DNA of 59,913 nucleotides from Nitrosomonas ureae (GTDB lineage: Bacteria; Pseudomonadota; Gammaproteobacteria; Burkholderiales; Nitrosomonadaceae), in assembly GCF_900108305.1 (NCBI RefSeq), contig NZ_FNUX01000017.1:1-59913 (forward strand). The letters are read 5' to 3'. Below, one piece after another: positions 47,164 to 56,444 of the stretch. How positions within the stretch are numbered: the first letter of the stretch is position 1; each line of letters opens with the position of its first letter. Both the position numbers and the translations under genes were made by a program. The notes under the pieces were generated by a model. The model searched no databases and had not been told where the DNA came from. It worked only from the letters and a program-made list of their open reading frames with translations.

Positions 47164-48114
47164 TTAATATACAACCTTAAACGTCGGACTATCCTCTGGC
47201 CGGGTTCTGCGATGATCATAAATCCTTGTAGTAGCAATATTGGCATGACCCAACCATTCTTGCACTTTGGCAATATCTGCTTGATGATCCAGTGCATTGG
47301 TGGCCGCTGTTGCGCGTAATGAATGTGCGCCGATTTTGAACCCCAGCTTTTCAGAGTATTTCTGTACCAACTTATAAACGCCGTCTGGCGTAATCGGTTT
47401 TTGTGATTCCTTATCTCGGTTATTACTGGTTGAACGGAATAATGCACCAGTATCTTCCAGGCCATGTTCAGCAGCATCGAGATAATCATGGATTAAGCCA
47501 CTGGCCGCAGGGTGCAAAGGTACATAACGTGTCTTGCCTCCTTTGCCGGATATTTTCATGTGTGGCACACCGCGCCGCTCCTGCTTAAAATCCTTAACCT
47601 TCAGCCGGCACAACTCATCACGCCGCAATGCGTGATAAAGCAGGGTGGCCAGTATCGCACGATCACGCTTGCCCTTAAGTGAGCTACCATCCGGTGCATC
47701 GAGCAATTTGCGTGCCTGATGATCTCCGATTGCCGGAGTTTTTCCTTCATAACTTTCCACCGCTGGTCGCTTCACACCCTTGACTGGATTATGCGTAACC
47801 GTGTTTTTTTCACACAAATATTCAAATAAAGAGGATAGTGCCGCCAGACGGTGGCGAATGCTCATACTACTTAATGATCGATTCATCAAATCATCGCGCC
47901 AGGCGATAATATGGGCACGAGTTACAACCCTGAATTCTTCCGGATTCTGAATGCCAGTAAAATTCATAAAATCCTTTAAGGCATTTTCATAGGCACGCCG
48001 AGTCTCGACGTTACCTAAATTGGCGAACCATTCAATCTCAGGTGGAATATCAGCCAGACCCTGAAATTCTTTCGCAGTGAGTGCGCGATTGCCTTTAGAA
48101 ATAAGATCTGTCAT
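47164..48114 (-). CDS. Tyrosine recombinase (XerC/D-like integrase)
   Basis: The protein is 316 residues. The N-terminal SAM-like domain (IEWFANLGNVETRRAYENAL) is followed by the catalytic domain: Arg in LLYHALRRDELCRL, Lys in ISGKGGKTRYVPL, HSLR in IGAHSLRATAATNAL, His in LGHANIATTRIYD and the nucleophile Tyr in the same segment. It lacks an obvious IntI-specific insert, so it is probably not the integrase for the cassettes at 9.6-12.9 kb. Plasmid dimer resolution or movement of an adjoining island is possible. The ParDE genes follow upstream on the same strand, 2 bases away. Confidence 0.88.
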   Translation of the reverse strand: MTDLISKGNRALTAKEFQGLADIPPEIEWFANLGNVETRRAYENALKDFMNFTGIQNPEEFRVVTRAHIIAWRDDLMNRSLSSMSIRHRLAALSSLFEYLCEKNTVTHNPVKGVKRPAVESYEGKTPAIGDHQARKLLDAPDGSSLKGKRDRAILATLLYHALRRDELCRLKVKDFKQERRGVPHMKISGKGGKTRYVPLHPAASGLIHDYLDAAEHGLEDTGALFRSTSNNRDKESQKPITPDGVYKLVQKYSEKLGFKIGAHSLRATAATNALDHQADIAKVQEWLGHANIATTRIYDHRRTRPEDSPTFKVVY

Positions 48115-48115
48115 G

Positions 48116-48463
48116 TTATTTCTCTAGCTCATCATTTTTATGCGGTGTTTCACTACCCATAATTGCCTCATAATCTCTGCCACCATAAAAAATATTAAGA
48201 ATAGTGACGATTCTTTTATCCTCAATAACTTCAAAAGCCGCAATTGCGTTTTTATTAATGGCAACAATTCTGAGATTCTTACGTAGGTCATTACGCTGTT
48301 GTCCTATCAGAGGCGCCTTTCTAAGTTCATGACACTTTTGGCGTAATTTTTCTATATATGTCCACGCGACTTCAGGAAGTCCGCTCTTTGCAGCTATATA
48401 TTCATAAATATCAGTCAGGTCTTTTATAGCATCAGGTGTCAAATACACCTCATAGCTTTTCAT
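48116..48463 (-). CDS. parE: ParE-type toxin (RelE/ParE family)
   Basis: The protein is 115 residues. YEVYLTPDAIKDLTDIYEYI, LRQKCHELRKAPLIGQQRND and RIVTILNIFYGGRDYEAIM match the ParE fold. ParE toxins block DNA gyrase. It overlaps the antitoxin gene by 14 bases. Confidence 0.88.
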   Translation of the reverse strand: MKSYEVYLTPDAIKDLTDIYEYIAAKSGLPEVAWTYIEKLRQKCHELRKAPLIGQQRNDLRKNLRIVAINKNAIAAFEVIEDKRIVTILNIFYGGRDYEAIMGSETPHKNDELEK

Positions 48464-48746
48464 AGCCTGATGCGCTTATGCGTTGTTGATGAAGCTGCTC
48501 GAGCTTTTCAAACGCCGCATCCAGCAAAACAGGTTCACCACTATGTGCGGATTGTTCCAGACGCGCTCGAATGGAAGCAATTCTCGCGTGATGTTCTTCT
48601 TCTTGTCTTTGCCATAAACGCATTGCTTCACGAATAACCTCACTTGTGGAAGCGTAAGCACCGTCTTTCACTTTTTCCCTAATAATATTCAGCATATCAG
48701 GTGGGAGTGTAATACTGATTTTTTCTGCTTTATCGGTGCGCTTCAT
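48450..48746 (-). CDS. parD: ParD-type antitoxin
   Basis: The protein is 98 residues. The ribbon-helix-helix KISITLPPDMLNIIREKVKD then GAYASTSEVIREAMRLWQ is typical of ParD. The C-terminal half binds ParE. It is the first gene of the pair and represses it. Confidence 0.9.
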   Translation of the reverse strand: MKRTDKAEKISITLPPDMLNIIREKVKDGAYASTSEVIREAMRLWQRQEEEHHARIASIRARLEQSAHSGEPVLLDAAFEKLEQLHQQRISASGYEKL

Positions 48747-49356
48747 TTTTTATTCCCTATGTATGTTTCCGATCGGTAGGATATTATCCTACTCAATGAA
48801 ATTTAATAAAGCAAAAAATATTTTAATCTTTCTAATTTTCAATACCACTTTACTATTGATAACATATTTTATCAATAGTAAAGTAAAGCCTTTTCTCCTT
48901 AATTCGGTGTTGAGGTTCTGAGCGAAGCGTTTTGCCTCGCGCATAACCTCTGCCGACTAGAGCGATGGTGAAAAAAATCCAGAAAAATTGCGGAGGGTCT
49001 ATTCAGCGTAGCGCCAAATGGAAACCGTCATTTTTCTTGACTTTTGAGGGGACAAGACCCCTTCAGGTTTTTCAAAAGTAATAGTGTATTTCCTATCTTT
49101 ATTTATGAAGGACTGATTTACATGAATCTTCAGAAAATTAATTGAAAATCCTGACAGCAATGCATTACATTCGGAGTTCTTTAGATATATAACTCAATAA
49201 AATCGGCAAAACTTGAATATTTGCAGTTTTAATACGTAATAAATAGTGAGCTGGAATGGTGATATGGTTAATAATCGTATTTAGTATAGTTTCAATTCAT
49301 GCACATAAATGGATAAATGCAGTAATCCTATAAATTAAATAAAAAGAATATAAACG
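48747..49356. other. Intergenic stretch with hairpins
   Basis: No gene is supported. TATTGATAACATATTTTATCAATA near 48856-48879 is an inverted repeat. GAGGTT and AACCTC (48911-48949) enclose GCGAAGCG. A nested hairpin at 49040-49079 has outer arms ACTTTTGA and TCAAAAGT and inner GGGG and CCCC. These could be terminators or recombination sites at the border of the GC-rich restriction module. Confidence 0.45.
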
Positions 49357-49758
49357 ATGAATATCATCGATAACATTAATGCTTTTCTTGGTGATGATCT
49401 CAAAGAATTCGTTCGTCCGAATGCAAAATTAAAGATCGCAGCATCTTGTTTTTCGATTTATGCCTATGAGGCCCTGAATTACACAATGTCCCCGTGCCAT
49501 TTGTACCGGGACAGCATCCATTGTGAAGACCTTGTCTGTGTCAAGGGCGACGAAGAGAAAACGATGCGTCTTCGCCAGAATCTGGATGAGGCCCGCGACT
49601 TACTTCGGAAGGCTGAAGATGCGGTAAGCGATGGGTATGCCGGCGGTGATCGCTGGCTGGAACACCATCTGTCGGCGGTAGAGCGTCTATCGCAATTGTG
49701 TTCGATTATAGATGACCCCAACATACGGAGCGGTCGTTCAACTGGCACCGCCACGTAG
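49357..49758 (+). CDS. Hypothetical protein, probably chimeric
   Basis: The frame encodes 133 residues. The first 40 (MNIIDNINAFLGDDLKEFVR, then LKIAASCFSIYAYEAL) look like the N-terminus of a SNF2-type or related helicase, usually several hundred residues long. After about residue 42 the sequence changes to a GC-richer helical stretch (RLRQNLDEARDLLRKAEDAV) that resembles the tail of a different protein. It is most simply a fusion made by a deletion. It has no strong ribosome-binding site. Confidence 0.4.
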   Translation: MNIIDNINAFLGDDLKEFVRPNAKLKIAASCFSIYAYEALNYTMSPCHLYRDSIHCEDLVCVKGDEEKTMRLRQNLDEARDLLRKAEDAVSDGYAGGDRWLEHHLSAVERLSQLCSIIDDPNIRSGRSTGTAT

Positions 49759-49865
49759 GGTAAACTGGGTCAGTGATTCATCACACATTGCTTTACCGCC
49801 AACTCAGCCAATCAATCCTCCGGCTGGATTGTTGGCGGAAATCCTAGAGTCAATGGGAGGTTGAT

Positions 49866-50301
49866 ATGGCGAAGCAGCAACCTAAAAAAGATCAAAGAAC
49901 CTCGGCGATGATGAAATCAAGCAAATTGTCGAGATTCTTGATGGATGGTTCGATAAATTAAGTTGGGAGTTGCTGATTGATGCCATTGAACTACGCATGT
50001 TCAATCGATACACTCGGTAGGCTCTTTACAAGCATGAGCGCATACGCCATGCCTTCGAACTTAAAAAAATGAATTGTCTGGTGAGGGTACGGATACCAAA
50101 CGGGTTACGTCACCCCAATCGCAGATCGCTTTGGATCGCATTGCTCGCTTGGAGGCCGAAAATCGGCGGCTTGAGTCTGAGAACAATATGCTCCTGGAGC
50201 AGTATGCGAGGTGGGCATATAACGCGCATACCAGAGGGCTGGATCACGAATTTCTTAACCGACCGCTGCCTTCAGTAAATAGAGGGCAGCCTAAGAGATG
50301 A
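49866..50301 (+). pseudogene. Broken gene for a small protein with a coiled-coil C-terminus
   Basis: GGGAGG precedes ATG 49866. After about 12 codons the frame shifts near 49900 to read DDEIKQIVEILDGWFDKLSW and RYTR, hits TAG at 50018-50020, resumes ALYKHERIRHAFELK, and shifts again near 50070 to DRIARLEAENRRLESENNML and ARWAYNAHTRGLDHEFLN to the stop at 50299. The order suggests one former protein of about 140 residues. Its family is not known to me. With the chimeric gene before it, it marks an eroded island edge. Confidence 0.65.
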
Positions 50302-50330
50302 GGCATTTGCTTCGAAAGCGGCCTTTTTTT
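50301..50330 (+). terminator. Intrinsic terminator before hsdM
   Basis: AGGC (50301-50304) pairs with GCCT (50321-50324), with an inner GCTT/AAGC stem, and a T run to 50330. It would separate the restriction operon from upstream transcripts. Confidence 0.55.
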
Positions 50331-50368
50331 CGCAAGAGAAATATTAAGAACGAGAACTACAACTAACC

Positions 50369-51991
50369 ATGCAATGGATTGCCCTTACCGAAAAAGACGC
50401 CGCCACCACCTCGCTCGAAAAGCGCCTGTGGGATGCCGCTGACCAGTTTCGCGCCAATTCCGGCCTCAAGGCGCAGGAATACTCCGGCCCCATTCTCGGC
50501 CTGATCTTTCTGCGATTTGCCGAAGTCCGCTTCGCCATCCAGCGCAGCAAGCTCGAAGGCGCCAGCGCGTCATCCCGGCGCGGCAGCCGGGTCAATGAAC
50601 CCTCTGCCTACCACGCCGAAGGCATCCTCTACCTCGCCCCAGAGGCGCGCTTCGATTACCTGCTGACGCTGCCCGAAGTTGCTGACATTGGTGCCAAGGT
50701 AAACGCCGCAATGCGCGAGATCGAGAAGCACAACCAGCAGCTTGCTGGCGTGCTGCCCAAGACCTACAACCTGTTCACAAGCACCCTGCTCAAGGAACTG
50801 CTCAAGAAGGTCTCCGAGATTCCGGCCACGCTCGACTACGACGCCTTCGGTCGCATCTACGAATACTTCCTCGGCGCCTTCGCTATGACTGAAGGCCAGG
50901 GCGGCGGCGAGTTCTACACGCCGAGCAGCATCGTCAAGCTGTTGGCCGAGATCATCGAACCCTTTCACGGTCGCATTCTCGACCCGGCCTGCGGCTCCGG
51001 AGGCATGTTCGTGCAGTCGGCGCGCTTCGTAGCCGAGCATCAGAAGAATCCCGCCGCCGAACTCGCCATCTGCGGCGTCGAAAAGACCGACGAAACCGGC
51101 CGACTGTGCCGCCTCAACCTCGCCGTGCATGGACTGGAAGGCGACATCAAACACGGCGGCAACATCAACAGCTACTATGACGATCCGCACACCGCCATCG
51201 ACCAGTTCGACTTCGTCCTCGCCAATCCGCCCTTCAACGTCAATGCGGTGGACAAGGAACGGCTCAAGGACATGGTCGGCGCCGGTCGACGCTTCCCCTT
51301 GGGCCTGCCACGCTCCGATAACGCCAATTACCTGTGGATTCAGCTCTTCTACTCGTCACTCAACGCCACCGGCCGCGCCGGCTTCGTCATGGCCAACTCG
51401 GCCTCCGATGCCCGCTCGTCCGAGCAGGAACTGCGGCAGAAGCTGATCGAAGCGCGGGCGGTGGATGTCATGGTCGCCGTCGGCCCCAATATGTTCTACA
51501 CCGTCACGCTGCCCTGCACGCTGTGGTTCCTCGACAAGGGCAAGGCCAAGACCCCGCGCGCCGACACCGTACTCTTCATCGACGCCCGCCACATCTACCG
51601 GCAGGTCGATCGTGCCCACCGCGAGTGGACACCGGCGCAGATCGGCTTCATCGCCAACCTCGTCCGCCTCTATCGCGGCGAGGCGCTCGAATCCCCGAAA
51701 GTCGGTGCTGGCGACACAGCGGCCAAGCTTATGGAAGTCTTTGGCGGGACGCCGACCTATCGTGACGTGCCCGGCCTGTGCAAGGCCGCAACGCTTCCCG
51801 AAATCGAGGCGCAGGGCTGGTCGCTCAACCCTGGTCGCTATGTCGGCGTTGCGCCGGGCGAGCACGTCAGCGACGAGGACTTCAAGGAGCAGCTCGAAAC
51901 CCTGAACGAGGAACTGGAATCGCTGAACGCCCAGGCGTGGAAGCTGGAGCAGGCCATCGCCGCGAATGTGGCCGGAATTTTGGAAGCGTGA
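50369..51991 (+). CDS. hsdM: HsdM, type I N6-adenine methyltransferase subunit
   Basis: The protein is 540 residues. The N-terminal helical domain ([20 protein letters not shown]) is followed by [19 protein letters not shown], the SAM-binding motif [12 protein letters not shown] at about 203-214 and the catalytic NPPF (LANPPFNVN) at about 287. It methylates the target adenine together with HsdS. It is GC-rich compared with the plasmid backbone. The stop is 2 bases before the hsdS start. Confidence 0.95.
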   Translation: MQWIALTEKDAATTSLEKRLWDAADQFRANSGLKAQEYSGPILGLIFLRFAEVRFAIQRSKLEGASASSRRGSRVNEPSAYHAEGILYLAPEARFDYLLTLPEVADIGAKVNAAMREIEKHNQQLAGVLPKTYNLFTSTLLKELLKKVSEIPATLDYDAFGRIYEYFLGAFAMTEGQGGGEFYTPSSIVKLLAEIIEPFHGRILDPACGSGGMFVQSARFVAEHQKNPAAELAICGVEKTDETGRLCRLNLAVHGLEGDIKHGGNINSYYDDPHTAIDQFDFVLANPPFNVNAVDKERLKDMVGAGRRFPLGLPRSDNANYLWIQLFYSSLNATGRAGFVMANSASDARSSEQELRQKLIEARAVDVMVAVGPNMFYTVTLPCTLWFLDKGKAKTPRADTVLFIDARHIYRQVDRAHREWTPAQIGFIANLVRLYRGEALESPKVGAGDTAAKLMEVFGGTPTYRDVPGLCKAATLPEIEAQGWSLNPGRYVGVAPGEHVSDEDFKEQLETLNEELESLNAQAWKLEQAIAANVAGILEA

Positions 51992-51993
51992 GG

Positions 51994-53205
51994 ATGGCTG
52001 CGTTTCCAACGGTGAAACTCGCTGACTGCGTTGATCTTCTCGCGGGCTTCGCGTTTAAGAGCCAGCATTTCACCGACAGGCCCGATGACATTCCGCTGGT
52101 AAAGGGTGAGAACGTCAGCCAAGGCTGCATCCTCTGGGAGATTTCAAAACGTTGGTCGGCCGCCGATTGGCCGAACTTGGAAAAATACCAACTTCGCTTG
52201 GGCGACGTTGTTGTGGCTATGGATCGGCCGTGGGTTCCTGCCGGTCTGAAATGGGCTTATATCCGCAGCGACGATCCCAAAGCCTTACTTGTCCAACGGT
52301 GCTCTCGCCTCAGAAGCAACACGCCGAGGCTTGACCAAGACTTTCTCCGTTTCGTTATTGGAGGTCCGGGCTTCGAATCATACGTGATTCCTATCACAAC
52401 GGGTGTGAATGTCCCGCACATCAGCGGAAAGCAAATTCTCGACTACGAGTTTGCGCTTCCCCCGCTCCCCGTCCAAAGACGCATCGCAAGCATCTTGTCG
52501 GCCTACGACGAACTCATCGAGAACAGCCGGCGGCGCATCAAAATTCTGGAGGCTATGGCCCGCGCCCTCTACCGCGAGTGTTTCGTCCACTTCCGTTTCC
52601 TCGGCCACGAAAACCACCCCCGCGTCGCTTCCCCCCTCGGCGAGATTCCGCAGGGGTGGGAGGTGAAGAAGTTGGGCGACATCGCCGAAAACTTTGATCG
52701 CATGCGCAAGCCTCTGTCCAAGATGCAGCGTTCCCAGTTGCAGGGTGAGTATCCGTACTACGGCGCCGCCAAGGTCTTCGATTACGTCAATGACTACATC
52801 TTTGACGGCGAATACCTGCTACTGGCAGAAGACGGTTCAGTTATTACTCCGGAGCGTACGCCGGTCCTCCAGTTGGTCAATGAAAAGTTTTGGCCGAACA
52901 ATCACACGCACGTTCTTCGGGGTAAGCCTCCATTCTCGACACATTTTCTGTATCTCGGGCTTTCCGAAGTGGACATCTCCCCATACATCACCGGTGCTGC
53001 GCAGCCGAAGATTACACAAGAGAACATGAACCGAATCCCGTTCTTTTGCGGACCCGAGGATTTGCATTTGGAGTTCAACCGGCTAGTGGAGCCAATGATT
53101 AGACAAAGCCACATTCTCCAGCGCCAAGTCCAAAAGCTCCGCCGCACCCGCGACCTCCTGCTTCCGCGCCTGCTCTCGGGCCAGATCGAAGTCGAAGCCG
53201 CCTGA
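51994..53205 (+). CDS. hsdS: HsdS, type I specificity subunit
   Basis: The protein is 403 residues from ATG 51994; the longer open frame upstream is only a shadow of hsdM. The first target-recognition domain spans about 1-150 and is followed by the conserved helix FALPPLPVQRRIASILSAYDELIENSRRRIKILE; the second spans about 200-360 and is followed by the helix LVEPMIRQSHILQRQVQKLR. Each domain reads one half of a split target. The target sequence cannot be predicted from here. The stop is 2 bases before hsdR. Confidence 0.92.
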   Translation: MAAFPTVKLADCVDLLAGFAFKSQHFTDRPDDIPLVKGENVSQGCILWEISKRWSAADWPNLEKYQLRLGDVVVAMDRPWVPAGLKWAYIRSDDPKALLVQRCSRLRSNTPRLDQDFLRFVIGGPGFESYVIPITTGVNVPHISGKQILDYEFALPPLPVQRRIASILSAYDELIENSRRRIKILEAMARALYRECFVHFRFLGHENHPRVASPLGEIPQGWEVKKLGDIAENFDRMRKPLSKMQRSQLQGEYPYYGAAKVFDYVNDYIFDGEYLLLAEDGSVITPERTPVLQLVNEKFWPNNHTHVLRGKPPFSTHFLYLGLSEVDISPYITGAAQPKITQENMNRIPFFCGPEDLHLEFNRLVEPMIRQSHILQRQVQKLRRTRDLLLPRLLSGQIEVEAA

Positions 53206-53207
53206 TC

Positions 53208-56200
53208 ATGAGCGCCCACGCCTACTCCGAAGACCAATTGGTCGAGCAACCCGCGATCGGTCTGTTTGCCAGGCTCGGCTGGCAGACGGTGTCGGCGCTG
53301 GAAGAAACCTTCGGTGCCGGCGGTACGCTGGGGCGCGAGACCAAGGGCGAGGTGGTGCTGGTCGAACGCCTGAAAGCGGCGTTGAGCAAATTAAATTGCA
53401 AGTTGCCGCCGGAGGCAATTCAAACCGCCATTGATGAACTGACTCGCGACCGCACGGCGATGAGTCCGGAGGCTGCCAACCGCGAGGTCTATCGGCTACT
53501 CAAGGAAGGCATCACGGTGTCTGTCCCTGACCGCGAACACGGCGGGCAGAAGACGGAACGCCTGCGCGTGGTGGATTGGGAATACCCGGAGAGCAACGAC
53601 TTCCTCCTGGTCAGCCAGTTCAGTGTCACCGGCGCGCTCTACACCTGCCGGCCCGATCTGGTCGGTTTCGTCAATGGTCTGCCTTGGGTGGTGATCGAAC
53701 TCAAGAAACCTGGCGTGCCGGCACGCGCCGCCTTCGACGAAAACCTCACTCACTACAAACAGCAGATTCCGGCGCTGTTTTGGAGCAGCGCGCTGCTCAT
53801 CGCTAGCAACGGCACTGATAGCCGCGTCGGCTCGCTCACCGCCGACTGGGGGCGCTGGGTGGAGTGGAAACGCATCGAGCGCGAGGACGAACCGCGCCGC
53901 GTGTCGTTGGAGGTGATGCTGCGCGGCACCTGCGACCCCGCCCGCCTACTCGATCTGGTGGAGAACTTCACGCTGTTTTCCGAGCACAAGGCCGGGCTGG
54001 TCAAAATCATCGGCCAGAACCACCAGTTCCTCGGCGTTAATAACGCCATCGCCTCGATGCTCGAAGCGCGTAAGCTGGGCCACGGGCGCGGCGGCGTGTT
54101 CTGGCAGACGCAGGGTAGCGGCAAGAGTTTTTCGATGGTGTTCTTTGCGCAGAAGGTGCTGCGCAAGCTGGCCGGCAACTGGACGTTCGTGGTCGTCACT
54201 GACCGCGTGGAACTGGACGAGCAGATCGCAAAGACCTTCAAGACCACCGGCGCGGTGAGCGAGGCCGAGGGCGACGAATGCCATGCCGCCAGCGGCGCTC
54301 ACCTGCGCGAGTTGCTTCGCGGCAATCACCGCTACGTTTTCACGCTGGTACATAAGTTCCAGACACCGGAACTGCTTTGCGACCGCTCCGACGTGATCGT
54401 GTTGACCGATGAAGCGCACCGCAGCCAGTACGACACGCTGGCGCTCAACATGCGCGCCGCGCTGCCCAAGGCGATGTTCCTCGCCTTTACCGGCACGCCG
54501 CTGATCGCCGGCGAAGAGCGCACCAAGGAAGTCTTCGGCGACTACGTCTCGATCTACGACTTCCAGCAGTCCATCGAAGACGGCGCCACCGTGCCGCTGT
54601 TCTACGAGAACCGCACGCCGGAGTTGCAGCTCGTTAATCCCGACTTGAACGAAGACATTTACCGTCTGATCGAGGATGCCGACCTCGACGCAGATCAAGA
54701 GGCCAAGCTTGAGAAAGTGCTGGGGCGGCAATACCACCTGATCACCCGCGACGACCGGCTGGAAACCGTGGCGCAGGACATTGTGCGGCACTTCCTCGGC
54801 CGGGGCTTCGTCGGCAAGGCGATGGTGGTGTCCATCGACAAGGCCACCGCGCTGCGCATGCACGACAAGGTCAAGGTGCATTGGGCGGCGGAAACCGTTC
54901 GGGTACAGAACGAACTGGGCGAACTGCATTACCAGCCTGGTGGCGGCATGACGCCCGAACAGGCGCGATGTGACTTGCGCATGGCCGAGCTGAAACAGCG
55001 GCTAGCCGTGCTGACCAGCACCGACATGGCCGTGATCGTTTCGTCGGGGCAGAACGAAATCCAGCAGATGCAGACATTGGGTCTCGACATCGAGCCGCAC
55101 CGCAAGCGCATGAACGAATCGCAGCCGGGGCTGGACGAGAAGTTCAAGGACACCGAAGACCCACTGCGCCTGGTCTTCGTCTGCGCCATGTGGCTGACCG
55201 GCTTCGACGCGCCGAGCTGCTCAACGGTGTATCTCGACAAGCCGATGCGCAACCACACGCTGATGCAAACTATCGCCCGCGCCAACCGCGTATTCCCCGG
55301 CAAGCACAGCGGCGTCATCGTCGATTACGCCAACGTCTTCGCCTCGCTGGAAAAGGCGCTAGCCATCTATGGGGCGGGCAAGGATGGCAAGAGCCCAGTC
55401 AAGGATAAGCAGCAACTGGTCGAGGAACTGCGCAAGTCGGTGGTTGATGCGACGACCTTCTGCGCCGCGCACGGCGTGATGCTGGGCGAGATCGAAGCGA
55501 CACCTGCTGGCAGCATGGAGCGCCTGTCGCGCATTCAGGACGGCATGAACGCGCTGATCTCCCCCGACCCGCTGCGCCGCGACTTCTTCGCCCATGGGCG
55601 GCTGGTCAGCACGCTCTACCGCGCCGTGAAGCCCGACCTGTCGGCGCTGGAATTCGCCAGCCGAGTCGCCTGTCTGACCACTCTGGCAGAAGCGATCCGC
55701 GCCACGCTCAACCCGAGCCCACCGGACATCTCGCAGGTGATGGGGCAGATCAATGGCCTTCTCGACGAATCCATCACCGGCCACGAAATCCGCGAGCAGG
55801 GGCCACCTGCACTCGATCTATCGAAGATTAACTTCGAAGCGCTGGTGCAACGCTTCAAGGAATCGAAGCACAAGAACACCGACCTCGAAGTGCTCAAGGC
55901 AGCAATCCGCGCCCAACTTGAAAAGATGATCCAGTTGAACCGCACCCGCGCCGATTTCGCCAAAAAATTCGAGGCGCTGATCGAAAGCTACAACGCCGGC
56001 AGCCGTAGCATTGAGGAACTGTTCGAGGAACTGTTGCAAATCTCTAACAGCCTGAACGACGAGCAGCAACGGCATGTGCGCGAGAACATGAGCGAGGAGG
56101 AACTGGTCATTTTCGACATTCTGACGCGGCCGGCGCCGGAACTATCAACTGAGGAACGGGCCGAGGTGAAGAAGGCTGCTCGTGAATTGCTGGCCAGGTT

Positions 56201-56393
56201 CAAGGCGCTGTTGGTCCTGAACTGGCGACAGAAAGCTGCGGCGCGCTCGCAGTTGAAGCTGACCATCGAAGACACTCTCGACTCCGGTCTGCCTCGCGCC
56301 TATACCCCCGATCTGTACAACCAGAAATGCTCAGCGGTATTCGAGCATGTGTATGAGAGCTACCCGGAGCGCAATGCAGGGGTGTATGCCTAA
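53208..56393 (+). CDS. hsdR: HsdR, type I restriction endonuclease subunit
   Basis: The protein is 1061 residues. The nuclease motif is PDLVGFVNGLPWVVIELKKP at about 149-167 (D, ExK). The motor domain has Walker A (WQTQGSGKSFSMVFFA, about 300), DEAH (IVLTDEAHRSQYD, about 400) and TGTPL; later LTGFDAPSCSTVYLDKP and QTIARANRVFPGKHSGVIVDY are helicase motifs V and VI. It translocates and cuts unmodified DNA as part of R2M2S. The RT-nitrilase gene follows after 51 bases on the same strand. Confidence 0.95.
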   Translation: MSAHAYSEDQLVEQPAIGLFARLGWQTVSALEETFGAGGTLGRETKGEVVLVERLKAALSKLNCKLPPEAIQTAIDELTRDRTAMSPEAANREVYRLLKEGITVSVPDREHGGQKTERLRVVDWEYPESNDFLLVSQFSVTGALYTCRPDLVGFVNGLPWVVIELKKPGVPARAAFDENLTHYKQQIPALFWSSALLIASNGTDSRVGSLTADWGRWVEWKRIEREDEPRRVSLEVMLRGTCDPARLLDLVENFTLFSEHKAGLVKIIGQNHQFLGVNNAIASMLEARKLGHGRGGVFWQTQGSGKSFSMVFFAQKVLRKLAGNWTFVVVTDRVELDEQIAKTFKTTGAVSEAEGDECHAASGAHLRELLRGNHRYVFTLVHKFQTPELLCDRSDVIVLTDEAHRSQYDTLALNMRAALPKAMFLAFTGTPLIAGEERTKEVFGDYVSIYDFQQSIEDGATVPLFYENRTPELQLVNPDLNEDIYRLIEDADLDADQEAKLEKVLGRQYHLITRDDRLETVAQDIVRHFLGRGFVGKAMVVSIDKATALRMHDKVKVHWAAETVRVQNELGELHYQPGGGMTPEQARCDLRMAELKQRLAVLTSTDMAVIVSSGQNEIQQMQTLGLDIEPHRKRMNESQPGLDEKFKDTEDPLRLVFVCAMWLTGFDAPSCSTVYLDKPMRNHTLMQTIARANRVFPGKHSGVIVDYANVFASLEKALAIYGAGKDGKSPVKDKQQLVEELRKSVVDATTFCAAHGVMLGEIEATPAGSMERLSRIQDGMNALISPDPLRRDFFAHGRLVSTLYRAVKPDLSALEFASRVACLTTLAEAIRATLNPSPPDISQVMGQINGLLDESITGHEIREQGPPALDLSKINFEALVQRFKESKHKNTDLEVLKAAIRAQLEKMIQLNRTRADFAKKFEALIESYNAGSRSIEELFEELLQISNSLNDEQQRHVRENMSEEELVIFDILTRPAPELSTEERAEVKKAARELLARFKALLVLNWRQKAAARSQLKLTIEDTLDSGLPRAYTPDLYNQKCSAVFEHVYESYPERNAGVYA

Positions 56394-56444
56394 TTCATTC
56401 CAAATGAACCCTTGGTGTTCTGAACAGGAGCAAGGAGACGTATC

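Noticed and set aside
47164..48114. The tyrosine recombinase as the integron integrase for the cassette run
   Set aside because: It lies 35 kb away, shows no IntI-type insert and no attI-like site adjoins it.
50570..56275. Many long minus-strand frames opposite hsdM, hsdS and hsdR
   Set aside because: They are shadows of GC-rich genes with clear catalytic motifs on the plus strand.
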